Positions 23,073-31,944 are shown, numbered from the stretch's first letter. The stretch: 64,000 nucleotides of DNA from Rufibacter immobilis (GCF_003721565.1 NZ_RJJE01000004.1:1-64000), one strand, 5' to 3'. Program-made: numbers and translations. The notes: generated by a model from the letters alone, not told the origin.

Positions 23073-25253
23073 CTACTCCTCTCCGGGAGCCAGCGTGTTA
23101 GGATACATTTCCACTGTTTCTTTTACCTCGTCGCGCACTTTTTGGTAGTTCGCCTGGACTATTATTCTTTGCGCTTCCTGAGAATCGGTTTCACCCTCGT
23201 CTGTAAAAAACGCAAATGGTTCGAGTTCATGTATTTCCGTTGGTGCATCGCTGCGGTCTATCCGCCCTTGGAAAAAGGTAGATTCTGTTTCAACAGTCTG
23301 ACCGATGAATTCTCCCTGCTCTAACCCAACGGCATCTTGAATACGGACCAAACTCCGTTCCTGAAGGCTTACGCTTTGGTTCTGGCTCCGGTTCCGGTGT
23401 CCGGCACCGCCGGTGCTGCTGCCACTGCTCGTTGATACCATTGACTTATCTTCCCGGCCAACGATTTTAGAAATGAGTTCAGCAGTCTCCATGTTGTTCA
23501 CTTTCCCGATAAACCAATTATTGAGGTTACTAATCATTACCTGCATTTTATCCCGTCCGTAGGAATCAACCATCTGGCTCACATCCTGACTCATGTAAAT
23601 AGTAGCTATTTTATTACTTCTGGCTGTCGCGGGGATTACCTCCAGGCCAGGCACATAGATAGTCGCTGCCTCATCTAGGAAAACATAGCTTGGGTGCTTC
23701 CGCTGCTGATTCATCAGTTTGAGCGCCACGGTCATGATACAGCTGATAACCGGTGAAAAGGTATCTTTCAGGGTGGGGTCATTGCCGATACACAATAACT
23801 TTGGACAGTTAGGGTCATTCAGGTTTAACGAGAACCCCTCTCCCCTACTTTCATCTGGGGTAAGCACCCAAACGATTTCCGGGCTGTTTATGCGGCTCAG
23901 GATAATCTGTAAGGTGGCCACGACCCCGGCAATTTGTTTCTCGGCCTTCTGTTCTACTGCGGTGATGAGGCTTCGGACCATATCTCCGCACTCTATGTCT
24001 GTATCCAGCATTGATAAAACGTGCCTGAAATCCTTATACAGGGCCGTTGCAACTACATGGGGGATGGTGCAGTATGCTGGGAAGTTCTTGCGGTAAAACC
24101 AAATGATGCCCGTTAAATAAGCAATCGCGGACGTACTGAAAAACTCCCCTGAATTCTTAATGGTATTTGTATTCAGGTTATTGATGATTGCCCGGCTGTA
24201 TTCTTCGGCAAAGGCAACTACGGGCATTTCCTCGGGCCTTAAGGGGTTAAGTCGCTCCGTGCGGGATAAATCCCGGAAATTGATGACATGAAATTGTACA
24301 CTGGGCTCAGGCTCGCCTTTGGCTTCCGCTTGTTCGGCAGCAAGGGTTAAGGCACGCTGTGCGACTTCAGTTAGTACAGGGAATTTAAAATCGTAAATCA
24401 AACCTGCCCAGTTTTTACTGGCAAATTGCTCTATCACCGGTTCCCCAATACTGTAGGACTTGCCAGCCCCCGCACCTCCTAACACCAGATTCCCCCGAAA
24501 AGCGTTTGGAACGTTTATAAAACCTCCGTCCTGGGTGGGCAAGCTGAAACCATTTTCTGAATTAAGCTTTTTACGTTCAGTGGTTAGTCCGAATTCTGGC
24601 CGTTTGCTGCGGGCAATAACCAAACCGGCGACGAAGGTGCTGAGAATTCCTAACAAGCTGGCCATGGGGTAGCCGTACAGAATAAAATCCGAGGGAAACT
24701 TCGCAATTGTTAAAAGCACATAGCCACTTATCAGGAAAAATCCACCGCAAAGCAGGAAAATAACCTTTCTGCTTTTTCCAGGTATCGGTTTAAGTTTGGG
24801 CTGCCCTAATTTCCTTTCCGGGGCCTTCTGAATGAAGAGAAATGCAAGCGAAGCAACCAGTAGGGAAAGTCGGAAGTAAACACCGGCCTTTTTGTATATG
24901 CTGTCTGCTTTCAAGAGAGACTTTTGCTTAATGCCACTTCCGGCACTCCCCAATCCATCCGCTGCCCCCTCTACGGCCCTGATGCTGTCCCTACTCGCCA
25001 CCCCATTGACTGATTCAGTATTTTTACTTACCCCTGTCCTCATACGGTCGGCTTGCTGCCGCCTCAGCTCAATCTGCCGGGCAATTCTCTTTTGCTGTGG
25101 CGTAAGCTCGGGATTTGCTTTCATCCAGGCACGTGCCTGGCGTATTTCTGCTTGATGGAGTAATACATAATAATCCCCAAAAGCTATTGCTAAAAGTACT
25201 AATCCAATAACCAAAGCTAGGTTTTGATTCTTACCCGGTGTAGGTACCTGCAT
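23073..25253 (-). CDS. Type IV secretion coupling protein (VirD4/TraG-like ATPase)
   Basis: A 726-residue coupling protein. Membrane segments lie near 12-32, 125-142, 163-184 and 194-215; a coiled linker with 'QQKRIARQIELRRQQADRMR' lies between the first two. The ATPase domain starts near 250 with Walker A 'LGGAGAGKS' (258-266) and continues to Walker B 'YVFLDEAATIY'. VirD4-type proteins bring the relaxase-DNA complex and other substrates to the T4SS channel. The gene lies between the relaxase (193 bp upstream) and the VbhA-Fic pair (82 bp downstream), all on the - strand. The TRAG-D/TraM-recognition C-terminal block ('SQDVSQMVDSYGRDKMQVMI') is present. Confidence 0.88.
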   Translation of the reverse strand: MQVPTPGKNQNLALVIGLVLLAIAFGDYYVLLHQAEIRQARAWMKANPELTPQQKRIARQIELRRQQADRMRTGVSKNTESVNGVASRDSIRAVEGAADGLGSAGSGIKQKSLLKADSIYKKAGVYFRLSLLVASLAFLFIQKAPERKLGQPKLKPIPGKSRKVIFLLCGGFFLISGYVLLTIAKFPSDFILYGYPMASLLGILSTFVAGLVIARSKRPEFGLTTERKKLNSENGFSLPTQDGGFINVPNAFRGNLVLGGAGAGKSYSIGEPVIEQFASKNWAGLIYDFKFPVLTEVAQRALTLAAEQAEAKGEPEPSVQFHVINFRDLSRTERLNPLRPEEMPVVAFAEEYSRAIINNLNTNTIKNSGEFFSTSAIAYLTGIIWFYRKNFPAYCTIPHVVATALYKDFRHVLSMLDTDIECGDMVRSLITAVEQKAEKQIAGVVATLQIILSRINSPEIVWVLTPDESRGEGFSLNLNDPNCPKLLCIGNDPTLKDTFSPVISCIMTVALKLMNQQRKHPSYVFLDEAATIYVPGLEVIPATARSNKIATIYMSQDVSQMVDSYGRDKMQVMISNLNNWFIGKVNNMETAELISKIVGREDKSMVSTSSGSSTGGAGHRNRSQNQSVSLQERSLVRIQDAVGLEQGEFIGQTVETESTFFQGRIDRSDAPTEIHELEPFAFFTDEGETDSQEAQRIIVQANYQKVRDEVKETVEMYPNTLAPGEE

Positions 25254-25446
25254 AATTATCTCTTCTTAAAATAAAATATGGCTCCCATTGCCTTACCAAG
25301 GAAGTCTAGCACAAAGCTGCGCCTGCTCCGGAAATGTATCTTTTAAAATGGCCTCACAATTTACTTGGCATCCCCTACCCCTTGTCCCGGTAGACTTGAG
25401 TGCTTAAATATTTTCACAATTGCAAAATGAAAAAGACATAGCGGCC

Positions 25447-26469
25447 CTAGTCAATTTCCATTTCTCCATTCCTACGGCTTTTCCGCTCTCCTATTTCTTC
25501 TGTTTTAATATCCTTTCCTGTACCTGAGTTTACCGCGCGCTGGAAGGCGTGCAGCAAATTTCTGACCGGTGCCTTGCTTGGTATGGGTTGCTCCCTTCCC
25601 GTCTGCAGTAGATAGTACGCATTATCAATCGGCTTTCCCTGTTGCGCCTTCGTTTCAATCCGTTTTAAGGAGCGGTAAAAAGTCTTGTCAAAATTTCTGC
25701 TAACGGCGATTTCCTTTACGCGTTCGCCATCAAGCCTCTGGCTTTTGGGCACATTTCTATTAACATCTTCTACCCGCTCCCCTATACGTATGGACCTGGT
25801 TGCATCCCGGCTTGCATCGCGTTGCTTGACCTTTATTTTCTCCTTCTCTTTTGCGGTATATCTGAATTGATGCTCAAACTGCTGCCCTGACTTCCGCTGC
25901 CAGTCTATCAGGTCAAACCTGCTCTTGCGTCCATTGGGGTTCAAGGTTATCTTTTGGTTCCTGTCCCGCGCACTGACAATTATATGCACATGCGTCTGCA
26001 AGCCTGGACGCTTATCGCCCACCTTTGCCTCTCCAGCTAATACCTCATTATCTGTTCCCCGGTAGCTCCGGTCTTGGTGGATAGTAGCAGCCCATACCAG
26101 GTCTTTGGAGGCAAGGCGCTGGTCCCCTTTTAGGTTAAAATTTTGGGCGTATAGTTCCATGACCTGTCGGGTATAGGCTTTCAATAGTTGTTCATCATTT
26201 TTGATGTGCGCGAGCTCATCTGCACTGGGACTTATGATAAGGGAATAGAATTTAGAATCTTTCGCAGTAAGTCCTTTCACATTGGAGTCAATATCCTGTT
26301 GTACCCGCTCAGGCTTTAAACCATCGCTGTCCTGATTAAAAAAAACCCCTAAATCCTCTCCCTCCCTCTTTGCCTCATGAACCAAATAGTTGAGCGTTTG
26401 CAGACTGCTGCCATTATTGTCATAGGCTGCTAGACCGTGTGATTTTGGGTTTATCAGTTTTATATACAT
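25447..26469 (-). CDS. Relaxase/mobilisation protein, DUF5712-like
   Basis: A 340-residue relaxase. The metal-binding His motif is visible as H131 ('WAATIHQDRS') and 'THVHIIVSARD' (159-169, H160/H162), the HxH(h)3S pattern of MOB relaxases. The N-terminus 'MYIKLINPKSHGLAAYDNNG' matches Bacteroidota DUF5712 mobilisation proteins. It nicks oriT and leads DNA transfer; which Tyr is catalytic cannot be decided by eye. It is 12 bp downstream of the BfmA/BtgA-like gene, so both are expressed together; the oriT is expected upstream, in 26980-27312. Confidence 0.8.
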   Translation of the reverse strand: MYIKLINPKSHGLAAYDNNGSSLQTLNYLVHEAKREGEDLGVFFNQDSDGLKPERVQQDIDSNVKGLTAKDSKFYSLIISPSADELAHIKNDEQLLKAYTRQVMELYAQNFNLKGDQRLASKDLVWAATIHQDRSYRGTDNEVLAGEAKVGDKRPGLQTHVHIIVSARDRNQKITLNPNGRKSRFDLIDWQRKSGQQFEHQFRYTAKEKEKIKVKQRDASRDATRSIRIGERVEDVNRNVPKSQRLDGERVKEIAVSRNFDKTFYRSLKRIETKAQQGKPIDNAYYLLQTGREQPIPSKAPVRNLLHAFQRAVNSGTGKDIKTEEIGERKSRRNGEMEID

Positions 26470-26481
26470 GCCATTCTCCTC

Positions 26482-26979
26482 TTAGGCATCTGCTTTCGGA
26501 TGCTCCAGTTTCTTCTTTTTACCAGGCGCAATCTCTTTCGCTGAATCAAATATTAGCTTAAGTTGATTGGTGATAGCACCTTCGTTCTGTTCTCTCAAGG
26601 CTTTGAGTTTACTTTTTCCGTTTCTCAACTCCTCGTCTTTACACGTACTCAACACAATTTCTTCCATGCGTAACACACGGTCAATCGTCACCCTTGAACG
26701 TATCAACTCTTCCAACATCACTGATAGTAATCCTCGTTCTTGCTCTTGCATATAACCAAATATCCGGTCGCCTAAACGTTTAATATCCTGCATTATCAAA
26801 GCACCTTCTCTTGCCTCAATTTCAACTGGATTCAATCCTCTTGTACCGAAATAGTTTACGGCCGCATCTAGGTAATCAATCGCAGACAAGCCCAGGCGTT
26901 TAGCTTCTTTGGCTAATAAATGATGTGTCACTGCATTAAGGCGTGCACTGGTAGTGCTTGTTTTTTCGAGTTTGCTCAT
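26482..26979 (-). CDS. BfmA/BtgA-like mobilisation accessory protein
   Basis: A 165-residue protein with a ribbon-helix-helix-like N-terminus ('TTSARLNAVTHHLLAKEAKR', 'GLSAIDYLDAAVNYFGTRGL') and a helical C-terminal half ending in a Lys-rich tail 'APGKKKKLEHPKADA'. This matches BfmA/BtgA-type DNA-binding partners of Bacteroidota relaxases, which bind near oriT. It starts the - strand mobilisation operon. Confidence 0.75.
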   Translation of the reverse strand: MSKLEKTSTTSARLNAVTHHLLAKEAKRLGLSAIDYLDAAVNYFGTRGLNPVEIEAREGALIMQDIKRLGDRIFGYMQEQERGLLSVMLEELIRSRVTIDRVLRMEEIVLSTCKDEELRNGKSKLKALREQNEGAITNQLKLIFDSAKEIAPGKKKKLEHPKADA

Positions 26980-27312
26980 ACTATTTAAAATCCCAATTTC
27001 TCTACTATATATCTACAAAATATTACTGACTATTAAGTACTTAAGTTACATTATCTACATTTTTAGCTATGCTTAAAACTAAGTCTTTATAAATCAATGC
27101 CTTAGTATTGCATTTATAATGCTCTTCTTGCTAAAACTAAAAGAAAAAAACTACCACGCATTAAACTTAGGTTCTTAATGTATAGTTGTTTAGTGAGGTA
27201 AACTTGGAAGTGATGGTTCCCAAAGATTAATGTATTGCAGGTCTTACCACTACTCAATAAAATAATTTTATAATGTTATAAGGTTATATAAATATAAACT
27301 CTATGAAATCAA
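26980..27312. other. Gene-free AT-rich stretch before the mobilisation operon (candidate oriT region)
   Basis: No gene. It holds a 12-bp palindrome TTAAGTACTTAA (27033-27044) and very AT-rich sequence. Position immediately upstream of the BfmA-like and relaxase genes is where oriT is expected, but I cannot point to a nick site. Confidence 0.3.
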
Positions 27313-27378
27313 CAATCTTTAGTGAATACGTTATAACAATATAAGTTTATATTGTTATAACGTATTCACTAAAGATTG
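27313..27378. repeat. Perfect 32-bp inverted repeat (66-bp palindrome)
   Basis: Arm 27313-27344 begins CAATCTTTAGTGAATACG and its exact complement occupies 27347-27378, with a 2-nt GT centre. Such a long perfect palindrome is rare in bacterial DNA and would form a cruciform or strong hairpin. It lies between the mobilisation operon and the parA operon, so replication, partition or transfer initiation are all possible roles. Confidence 0.85.
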
Positions 27379-27678
27379 ACTACACATTACTATTGTTATA
27401 ATATTATCGTATTATTATATTATACAACTATATTATTATAAAGGTATAGTCGTATAGTAATTCAAACCTATATAATTATAATATTATAAAATTATTGTTG
27501 TATGCTCCAATATTATTATAAATTTATAGTCATACCGTTTTACACTTTTATAATAATATACTTTTATAGTATTCTAAATTTATTCTCTTATAAGGCTATA
27601 GAAAACCAAATCAATAATATTATAAATCTATTTAAATATAAAATTGCGCAATGATAAAGTTATAAACCTATATTATTA
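27379..27678. repeat. AT-rich repeat region upstream of parA (candidate partition site or DNA-unwinding region)
   Basis: About 300 bp of nearly pure A/T. A 21-bp unit ATATTATTATAA-nnn-TATAGT occurs at 27430-27450 and 27510-27530 (80 bp apart), with related copies at about 27612-27630 and 27670-27683 and an inverted TAATAATATA at 27551-27560. TTGCGCAA (27643-27650) is a further palindrome. The repeats end in the parA promoter, the usual place for a type Ib partition site also used for autoregulation. Confidence 0.5.
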
Positions 27679-27686
27679 TAACTTTG
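27679..27686 (+). promoter_or_regulatory. -7 box of the parA promoter
   Basis: TAACTTTG matches TAnnTTTG exactly and lies 36 bp before the parA ATG, immediately next to the last AT-rich repeat copy. No convincing -33 TTTG is visible at the right distance. Confidence 0.4.
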
Positions 27687-27722
27687 TAAAAAGAAGCTAA
27701 GTGATTTAGAAAAAAGTTAGTT

Positions 27723-28448
27723 ATGAAAATTATAAGTTTTGCGACCCAAAAAGGAGGGTCAGGTAAATCCACGTTGACCCTTGTCCTGGCAGCAGCGTTG
27801 GCAATAGACTACAAACTTAAAGTGGCGGTTCTGGACTGTGACTACCAGCAAAGCATCGTGAAAACCCGTGTCCAGATAGATGAGGAAAGTTTGCAATTGC
27901 TAAAAGAGTCTAACCCGGATGCTACATATCCCTTCGATATTTTCTCAATTGACTTAAATGGAATTTTTGATTTTGTGGATAACCCGGAAAATGATTACGA
28001 TTTAGTATTCATTGATGTGCCAGGCCGGGCCGATGGCGATGATGTTTTTAATGCGCTTACTGCCTGTGATGCGGTCATAGTTCCACTAGTTGCTGATTAT
28101 CTGGATAGAGCAAGTACGGCTGAATTCATGCATATCCTGCAAACGATTAAAACAGAGGCGGATAAGGCAGAAATACCCTTTGAGTATTTCGGTATTTCCA
28201 CTAAGCGCTCAAACAATAAGGAGGAACAGGAAATGGATGATTATGTGGATGCCCTGGGATTAGCTCGTTTTAAATCCTCTCTTAGCTACCGGGCAGCTTA
28301 CAAACGCGCATCCACTCTGTATAGCCTGACAACACCCGCTTATTTGCGCTATGTAGGTGGAGATAAAAATGTCTCAGAAGAAATACATGCTGTCTGCAAT
28401 GAATTAATTGAACGGATGGAATTACCCATAAAATCTGTAACAGAATAG
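27723..28448 (+). CDS. parA: ParA-family partition ATPase
   Basis: A 241-residue ATPase with the deviant Walker A 'KGGSGKST' (10-17) at the N-terminus, 'VAVLDCDYQQS' and 'DYDLVFIDVPG' (Walker A'/B). The short length without an N-terminal HTH fits plasmid type Ib ParA. It moves plasmid copies by nucleoid-bound oscillation with a centromere-binding partner, most likely the gene starting 4 bp downstream. AT-rich repeats precede it. Confidence 0.88.
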   Translation: MKIISFATQKGGSGKSTLTLVLAAALAIDYKLKVAVLDCDYQQSIVKTRVQIDEESLQLLKESNPDATYPFDIFSIDLNGIFDFVDNPENDYDLVFIDVPGRADGDDVFNALTACDAVIVPLVADYLDRASTAEFMHILQTIKTEADKAEIPFEYFGISTKRSNNKEEQEMDDYVDALGLARFKSSLSYRAAYKRASTLYSLTTPAYLRYVGGDKNVSEEIHAVCNELIERMELPIKSVTE

Positions 28449-28452
28449 GAAA

Positions 28453-29016
28453 ATGGCTGAACAAGAAAATAACGGCAATAGCCAAAGCGAGAAAAAAGAG
28501 ATTAAAAAGCAAGGTGCGCCAAAATTCGGGAAAGCACGTATCGTGGTTCCCCAAGCTTCACGTGAAGCAGCCCGTTCAAACATGGCTGGTGAAGCGATGG
28601 TAAAAAGCATAAAGACGGAAACGGCTCCAGTTGCTAAACCGGATACACCAGCATCGGAAATTACCCCATTAGTTGATATGGGTTCCAAGGGTGAGAGTAG
28701 GGGGGAAGAGCGGGCTGAGAATAATTTAGCCCATGAGCCAGTGGATGCCGGGAAGTCTGCCTCTCCCGCTCCGGAAGGAAAGAAAGCTCGTGCCGCTGCA
28801 AGGAAAACGGCCCCAAGTGCTGATAATCAGCCGGAGGAAACCAAGAATGTCAGGCTGTTGAGTTCTCTTTGGTTAGATGCAAAATTCAACCTGGTTCAGT
28901 TAAATGGAAGTGGTGGCCCATCAAATCTGACAGATTATGCTGAAGAAGCATTCAGATTGTATGAAAAGCACCTTCTTAAAACAGGTAAGATTAACAGAAC
29001 TCGGACGGATAAGTAG
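28453..29016 (+). CDS. ParA partner, candidate centromere-binding protein
   Basis: A 187-residue protein 4 bp after parA. Residues 1-130 are low-complexity, charged and Ala/Pro/Lys-rich ('KKARAAARKTAPSADNQPEE'); only the last 55 residues look folded ('RLLSSLWLDAKFNLVQLNGS', 'NLTDYAEEAFRLYEKHLLKT'), resembling a small ribbon-helix-helix or helical DNA-binding domain. I do not recognise the family by name; the ParB role is inferred from gene order. Confidence 0.6.
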   Translation: MAEQENNGNSQSEKKEIKKQGAPKFGKARIVVPQASREAARSNMAGEAMVKSIKTETAPVAKPDTPASEITPLVDMGSKGESRGEERAENNLAHEPVDAGKSASPAPEGKKARAAARKTAPSADNQPEETKNVRLLSSLWLDAKFNLVQLNGSGGPSNLTDYAEEAFRLYEKHLLKTGKINRTRTDK

Positions 29017-29090
29017 TTTTGCGATTGTAAACACTTGCAAAATCTTTACTTTTATCCAATTTATACACTAATTTTATAACTTAATTAAGT

Positions 29091-29559
29091 TAAAGCTAGG
29101 TTTCATCAGTCAAAAGCTAGGTTCTATCAGTAAAACCTGGTTTATCACTGCCTAATACTATTCATTTTAGCATGTAGTATTAAAAAGGACTCGCCTACTG
29201 ATGAAACCTAGCTTTTAATAATCTTATTTATATTTATTATTGATAAAATGCAACTCGCGCGCGCAAAGCTCCTACTTTTTTGGATTTTTTTGTTGTTTTT
29301 TCTTTCATTTTTTCCCGTCTGCCCCAAAACCAAACCTCTAAAAGCCTAACTTTTTAACTACAAGTTTGTAGTATTTATATTATTTGTTTAGTATTTGCAG
29401 GAGTCATAAGATATTGGCTTACTGGCTATTAAGCGCTCTTTAAGCTAGGTTTTATCCGTTTAAAGCAAGGTTTCATCAGTCAAAAGCTAGGTTTAATACG
29501 TGAAAAGCTAGGTTTGATATGTGGAAAAGCAAGGTTTCATCAGTCAAAAGCTAGTAAAG
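29091..29559. repeat. Iteron array of the replication origin (oriV)
   Basis: Ten copies or partial copies of a 21-22-bp iteron, consensus AAAAGCTAGGTTTCATCAGT. Direct copies: 29091-29111, 29112-29131, 29132-29150 (degenerate), 29440-29460, 29461-29481, 29482-29502, 29503-29524, 29525-29545 and partial 29546-29559; one inverted copy at 29197-29217. The 21-bp phasing puts each copy two helical turns apart, as usual for Rep_3 initiator sites. Between the blocks (29218-29439) is an AT-rich stretch with a CGCGCGCGC run near 29256, a likely unwinding region. A further copy overlaps the rep stop codon at 30569-30590. Confidence 0.85.
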
Positions 29560-29569
29560 TTTTTGGTAC

Positions 29570-29599
29570 TTGTTTTTTCTTTTAAATTTTCTATATTTG
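29570..29599 (+). promoter_or_regulatory. rep promoter
   Basis: TTG (29570-29572) and TATATTTG (29592-29599), 19 bp apart, match the Bacteroidota consensus. The promoter starts 10 bp after the last partial iteron, so Rep bound to iterons could repress its own gene. The ATG follows 33 bp downstream. Confidence 0.5.
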
Positions 29600-29632
29600 G
29601 CAGAAAGTTGTGCAATTACTAGTTGGTGGACA

Positions 29633-30571
29633 ATGGCAAAAGGGATAACGGCAAAAGAACCGCATAAATTAGAAATAAGGCAGCATAACGCCATTACAAC
29701 GGCACGTTATGAGATGTCAGCTATTGAGATGGATATTTCGTTTTTCCTTCTTTCCAAACTGCGTGCCGATGATAAACCTGGTACAAAATACCAAATTTCT
29801 GTGAGGGAATTGCAGGAAGTGACTGGAAGGCAATGGCACCATGGCCAATTTTTGGAGGCGACTTCTGCGCTCAGGAGCCGGGAATATGTCTTTGAGGATA
29901 ATAAGACTGTTTTACAGGTGGGGTTACTGGCTTCTGCCTTACACAGAAAAGGGGAGGGATTGATTGAACTTGAAATTTCTGAGAACATAAGGCCATACCT
30001 CATAGATTTAAAGAACAACTTCACCAGCTTTCAGCTCCAGGCGGCCTTTATGCTGCCCAGTAAGTGGGCTAAACGCATCTATCAGATTGCAAGCCAATGG
30101 AAAGACATCGGAGAAACGAAGATATACTCTATTGATGATTTAAAGGTAATCCTGCATCTAAAAGACCCTAAGAATAAGGAAAAGGAGCAATATTCATCCA
30201 TCTCCTTATTCAAAAAGAACGTTCTGGATATTGCTGTGGAACAAATCAATAAATTCACCGACCTTAGAATAAGCTATGTATTGACTAAAAGAGGCCGGGT
30301 TTTCACACACATCCGTTTCTACGTAAACAAACAAACGATTCAGCAATTACCGTTAGCTTTCGAGTTGCCAACCGATGATGTAAGAAAGCAGAACGCCCGG
30401 ACTATCCTGGACGATTTAAATATCATCGAAGAGAAGCTGGTTAATAGAATCTTGTACGACGAGAATTTATTGAACAAGCTTTTCCAGTTCAACTATAAAT
30501 TGAAAACTGACAAAATTAAAGCCACTTCCAATCCAGGAGGACTATTCCTTAAAATTGCCGGTCTGGTCTAA
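29633..30571 (+). CDS. rep: Rep_3-family plasmid replication initiator
   Basis: A 312-residue initiator with two winged-helix halves: 'EIRQHNAITTARYEMSAIEM' then 'KYQISVRELQEVTG' in the first, and 'FMLPSKWAKRIYQIASQWKD' then 'YSIDDLKVILHLK' in the second, the order seen in RepB/Rep_3 proteins. It binds the adjacent iterons to open the origin. The ATG at 29633 (MAKGITAKEPHK) is chosen because an in-frame ATG at 29570 would put the promoter inside the gene. An iteron copy overlaps the stop codon. Confidence 0.88.
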   Translation: MAKGITAKEPHKLEIRQHNAITTARYEMSAIEMDISFFLLSKLRADDKPGTKYQISVRELQEVTGRQWHHGQFLEATSALRSREYVFEDNKTVLQVGLLASALHRKGEGLIELEISENIRPYLIDLKNNFTSFQLQAAFMLPSKWAKRIYQIASQWKDIGETKIYSIDDLKVILHLKDPKNKEKEQYSSISLFKKNVLDIAVEQINKFTDLRISYVLTKRGRVFTHIRFYVNKQTIQQLPLAFELPTDDVRKQNARTILDDLNIIEEKLVNRILYDENLLNKLFQFNYKLKTDKIKATSNPGGLFLKIAGLV

Positions 30572-30590
30572 AAGCTAGGTTTCATCAGTC
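30569..30590. repeat. Isolated iteron overlapping the rep stop codon
   Basis: TAAAAGCTAGGTTTCATCAGTC, read from the TAA of rep, is an exact match to the best iteron copies. A lone iteron a kilobase from the array could allow Rep-mediated looping (handcuffing), which is inference. Confidence 0.75.
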
Positions 30591-30902
30591 AAAAAAAATA
30601 CGGATTGGTAAATTAGCAATAGCCAGGGAGGAGGATTTACGAAGTCATAGAAATTACAATGTTGAACATCCCGCCCTCCGGGCGGTCAATTTCAGTTGCT
30701 TTTTGCAATTGCAAACTGCAAGGGTCAAAAATGAGGAATCTTTCCTCACAAAATAAACATAGGAGTTATTAAATATAAAAAGTAGGCCAAAAGAGGTGTG
30801 ATTTTTTATTATTTTATGTATCTATTAATATACATTAACGTATAATATAATATACATACAATAACAATTGCAAATAATCATTAACCTTTAACCCTAGGAA
30901 CC
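30591..30902. other. Gene-free stretch after rep with small palindromes
   Basis: No gene seen. CCGCCC-TCC-GGGCGG (30671-30685) is a compact GC-rich hairpin that may terminate rep. TTTGCAATTGCAAA (30702-30715) is a perfect 14-bp palindrome, and AACAATTGCAAA (30863-30874) repeats its core 29 bp before the next ATG. The same CAATTG motif recurs near other backbone genes. Confidence 0.5.
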
Positions 30903-31889
30903 ATGTCAACTCAAAGCACAAACCTCGATAAAGCCACTGCATGGGACAATATCTGTTTTCCGGTAAAAGAAGAAAAATTGCAAAGCCTTTTGCCTGACAA
31001 CTACAATCTGCTGCCGTCTGACAGGCAACGAGCTATCGTCGGTACCATGCCGGACGGTACACAGCATATCTTTGCCCTGCAAAGCGATGAATACACGTTG
31101 ATTCCTAATCAGCTACTGCGCTCGGTGGTGGACAGCGTGGCAAAAGATTACACGATTGATGCCCGTTATTCAACCCGTGGGGATTTCAGCATTAATGTTA
31201 TCCTTCCCGATAGCTTGAAGGTGGGCAACGAGCGGATATATAAAAACCTGATTATAAACAATTCATATACTGGCAAAAGCCCCTTCAATATCCAAGGTTC
31301 GTCCATTGAATCAACAAACGAAGAAAAAGTAAAGGTTTCCTATTATCGCCAAATCTGTTCCAACGGCCTGATGGGCTGGGCAGATGAATTTATGTCCTAT
31401 GAAGAATATTTTAACTGGCTGGCCAATGGTCAACCTAAGAAATACCTGGATGCTTTAAAGGAAAAGGTAGAGCACGTAAACATTGAGAGGATTAAAAAAG
31501 AGGAAAGAATCCTGGCGGAAACATTCCACCACAAAGGGCTGAACCTGGAAATATTCAGGGAACATTTAACTAAAATTCTCCGGAACTTCATTGCGCAGAA
31601 AGATTCAGTTACCGGCACGGTATACAATAAACTGGTAGGGGTGGCCATGCCTTCCGATGCCGACGTTCAAAAAGTTATTACGGAAGCCGGTTTACCAAAG
31701 AAGCTGGCCGCCCTGGCCGTGGAGCGGTTAAGGTTTGAGGAAAAAGAATTGGAAACCGAAGCCAATCTGTGGTTGGTTTATAATGCTGCGAACTTTGCCC
31801 TTTTTAACGGAAAATCTGCCTTGACCATTAACGAACGCTTCAAAGCTGACCAGAAGGCGTTTAATAACATTGCGGCAATGGCTATGTAA
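30903..31889 (+). CDS. DUF932-like plasmid protein
   Basis: A 328-residue soluble protein. The region 'HIFALQSDEYTLIPNQLLRS' and 'SYYRQICSNGLMGWADE' (C near 151) resembles DUF932/phage-plasmid-like proteins, in which the 'RxxCxNGxxxW' block is typical. Such proteins are frequent on conjugative elements and their function is unknown. It is monocistronic: a CAATTG-type palindrome lies just upstream and a strong terminator 18 bp downstream. Confidence 0.6.
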   Translation: MSTQSTNLDKATAWDNICFPVKEEKLQSLLPDNYNLLPSDRQRAIVGTMPDGTQHIFALQSDEYTLIPNQLLRSVVDSVAKDYTIDARYSTRGDFSINVILPDSLKVGNERIYKNLIINNSYTGKSPFNIQGSSIESTNEEKVKVSYYRQICSNGLMGWADEFMSYEEYFNWLANGQPKKYLDALKEKVEHVNIERIKKEERILAETFHHKGLNLEIFREHLTKILRNFIAQKDSVTGTVYNKLVGVAMPSDADVQKVITEAGLPKKLAALAVERLRFEEKELETEANLWLVYNAANFALFNGKSALTINERFKADQKAFNNIAAMAM

Positions 31890-31907
31890 CTAAGAATTTT
31901 TTCGCAG

Positions 31908-31944
31908 AAATAGGTGAGGCTAAGAAATCCTCACCTATTTTTTT
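31908..31944 (+). terminator. Rho-independent terminator after the DUF932-like gene
   Basis: AAATAGGTGAGG (31908-31919) pairs perfectly with CCTCACCTATTT (31929-31940) over a 9-nt loop, followed by T residues to 31943. A textbook intrinsic terminator for the + strand. Confidence 0.85.

Noticed and set aside
29440-29559. Regular direct repeats resembling a CRISPR array
   Set aside because: The 21-bp units are back to back with no unique spacers and lie next to a Rep_3 gene, so they are iterons; no cas gene is near.
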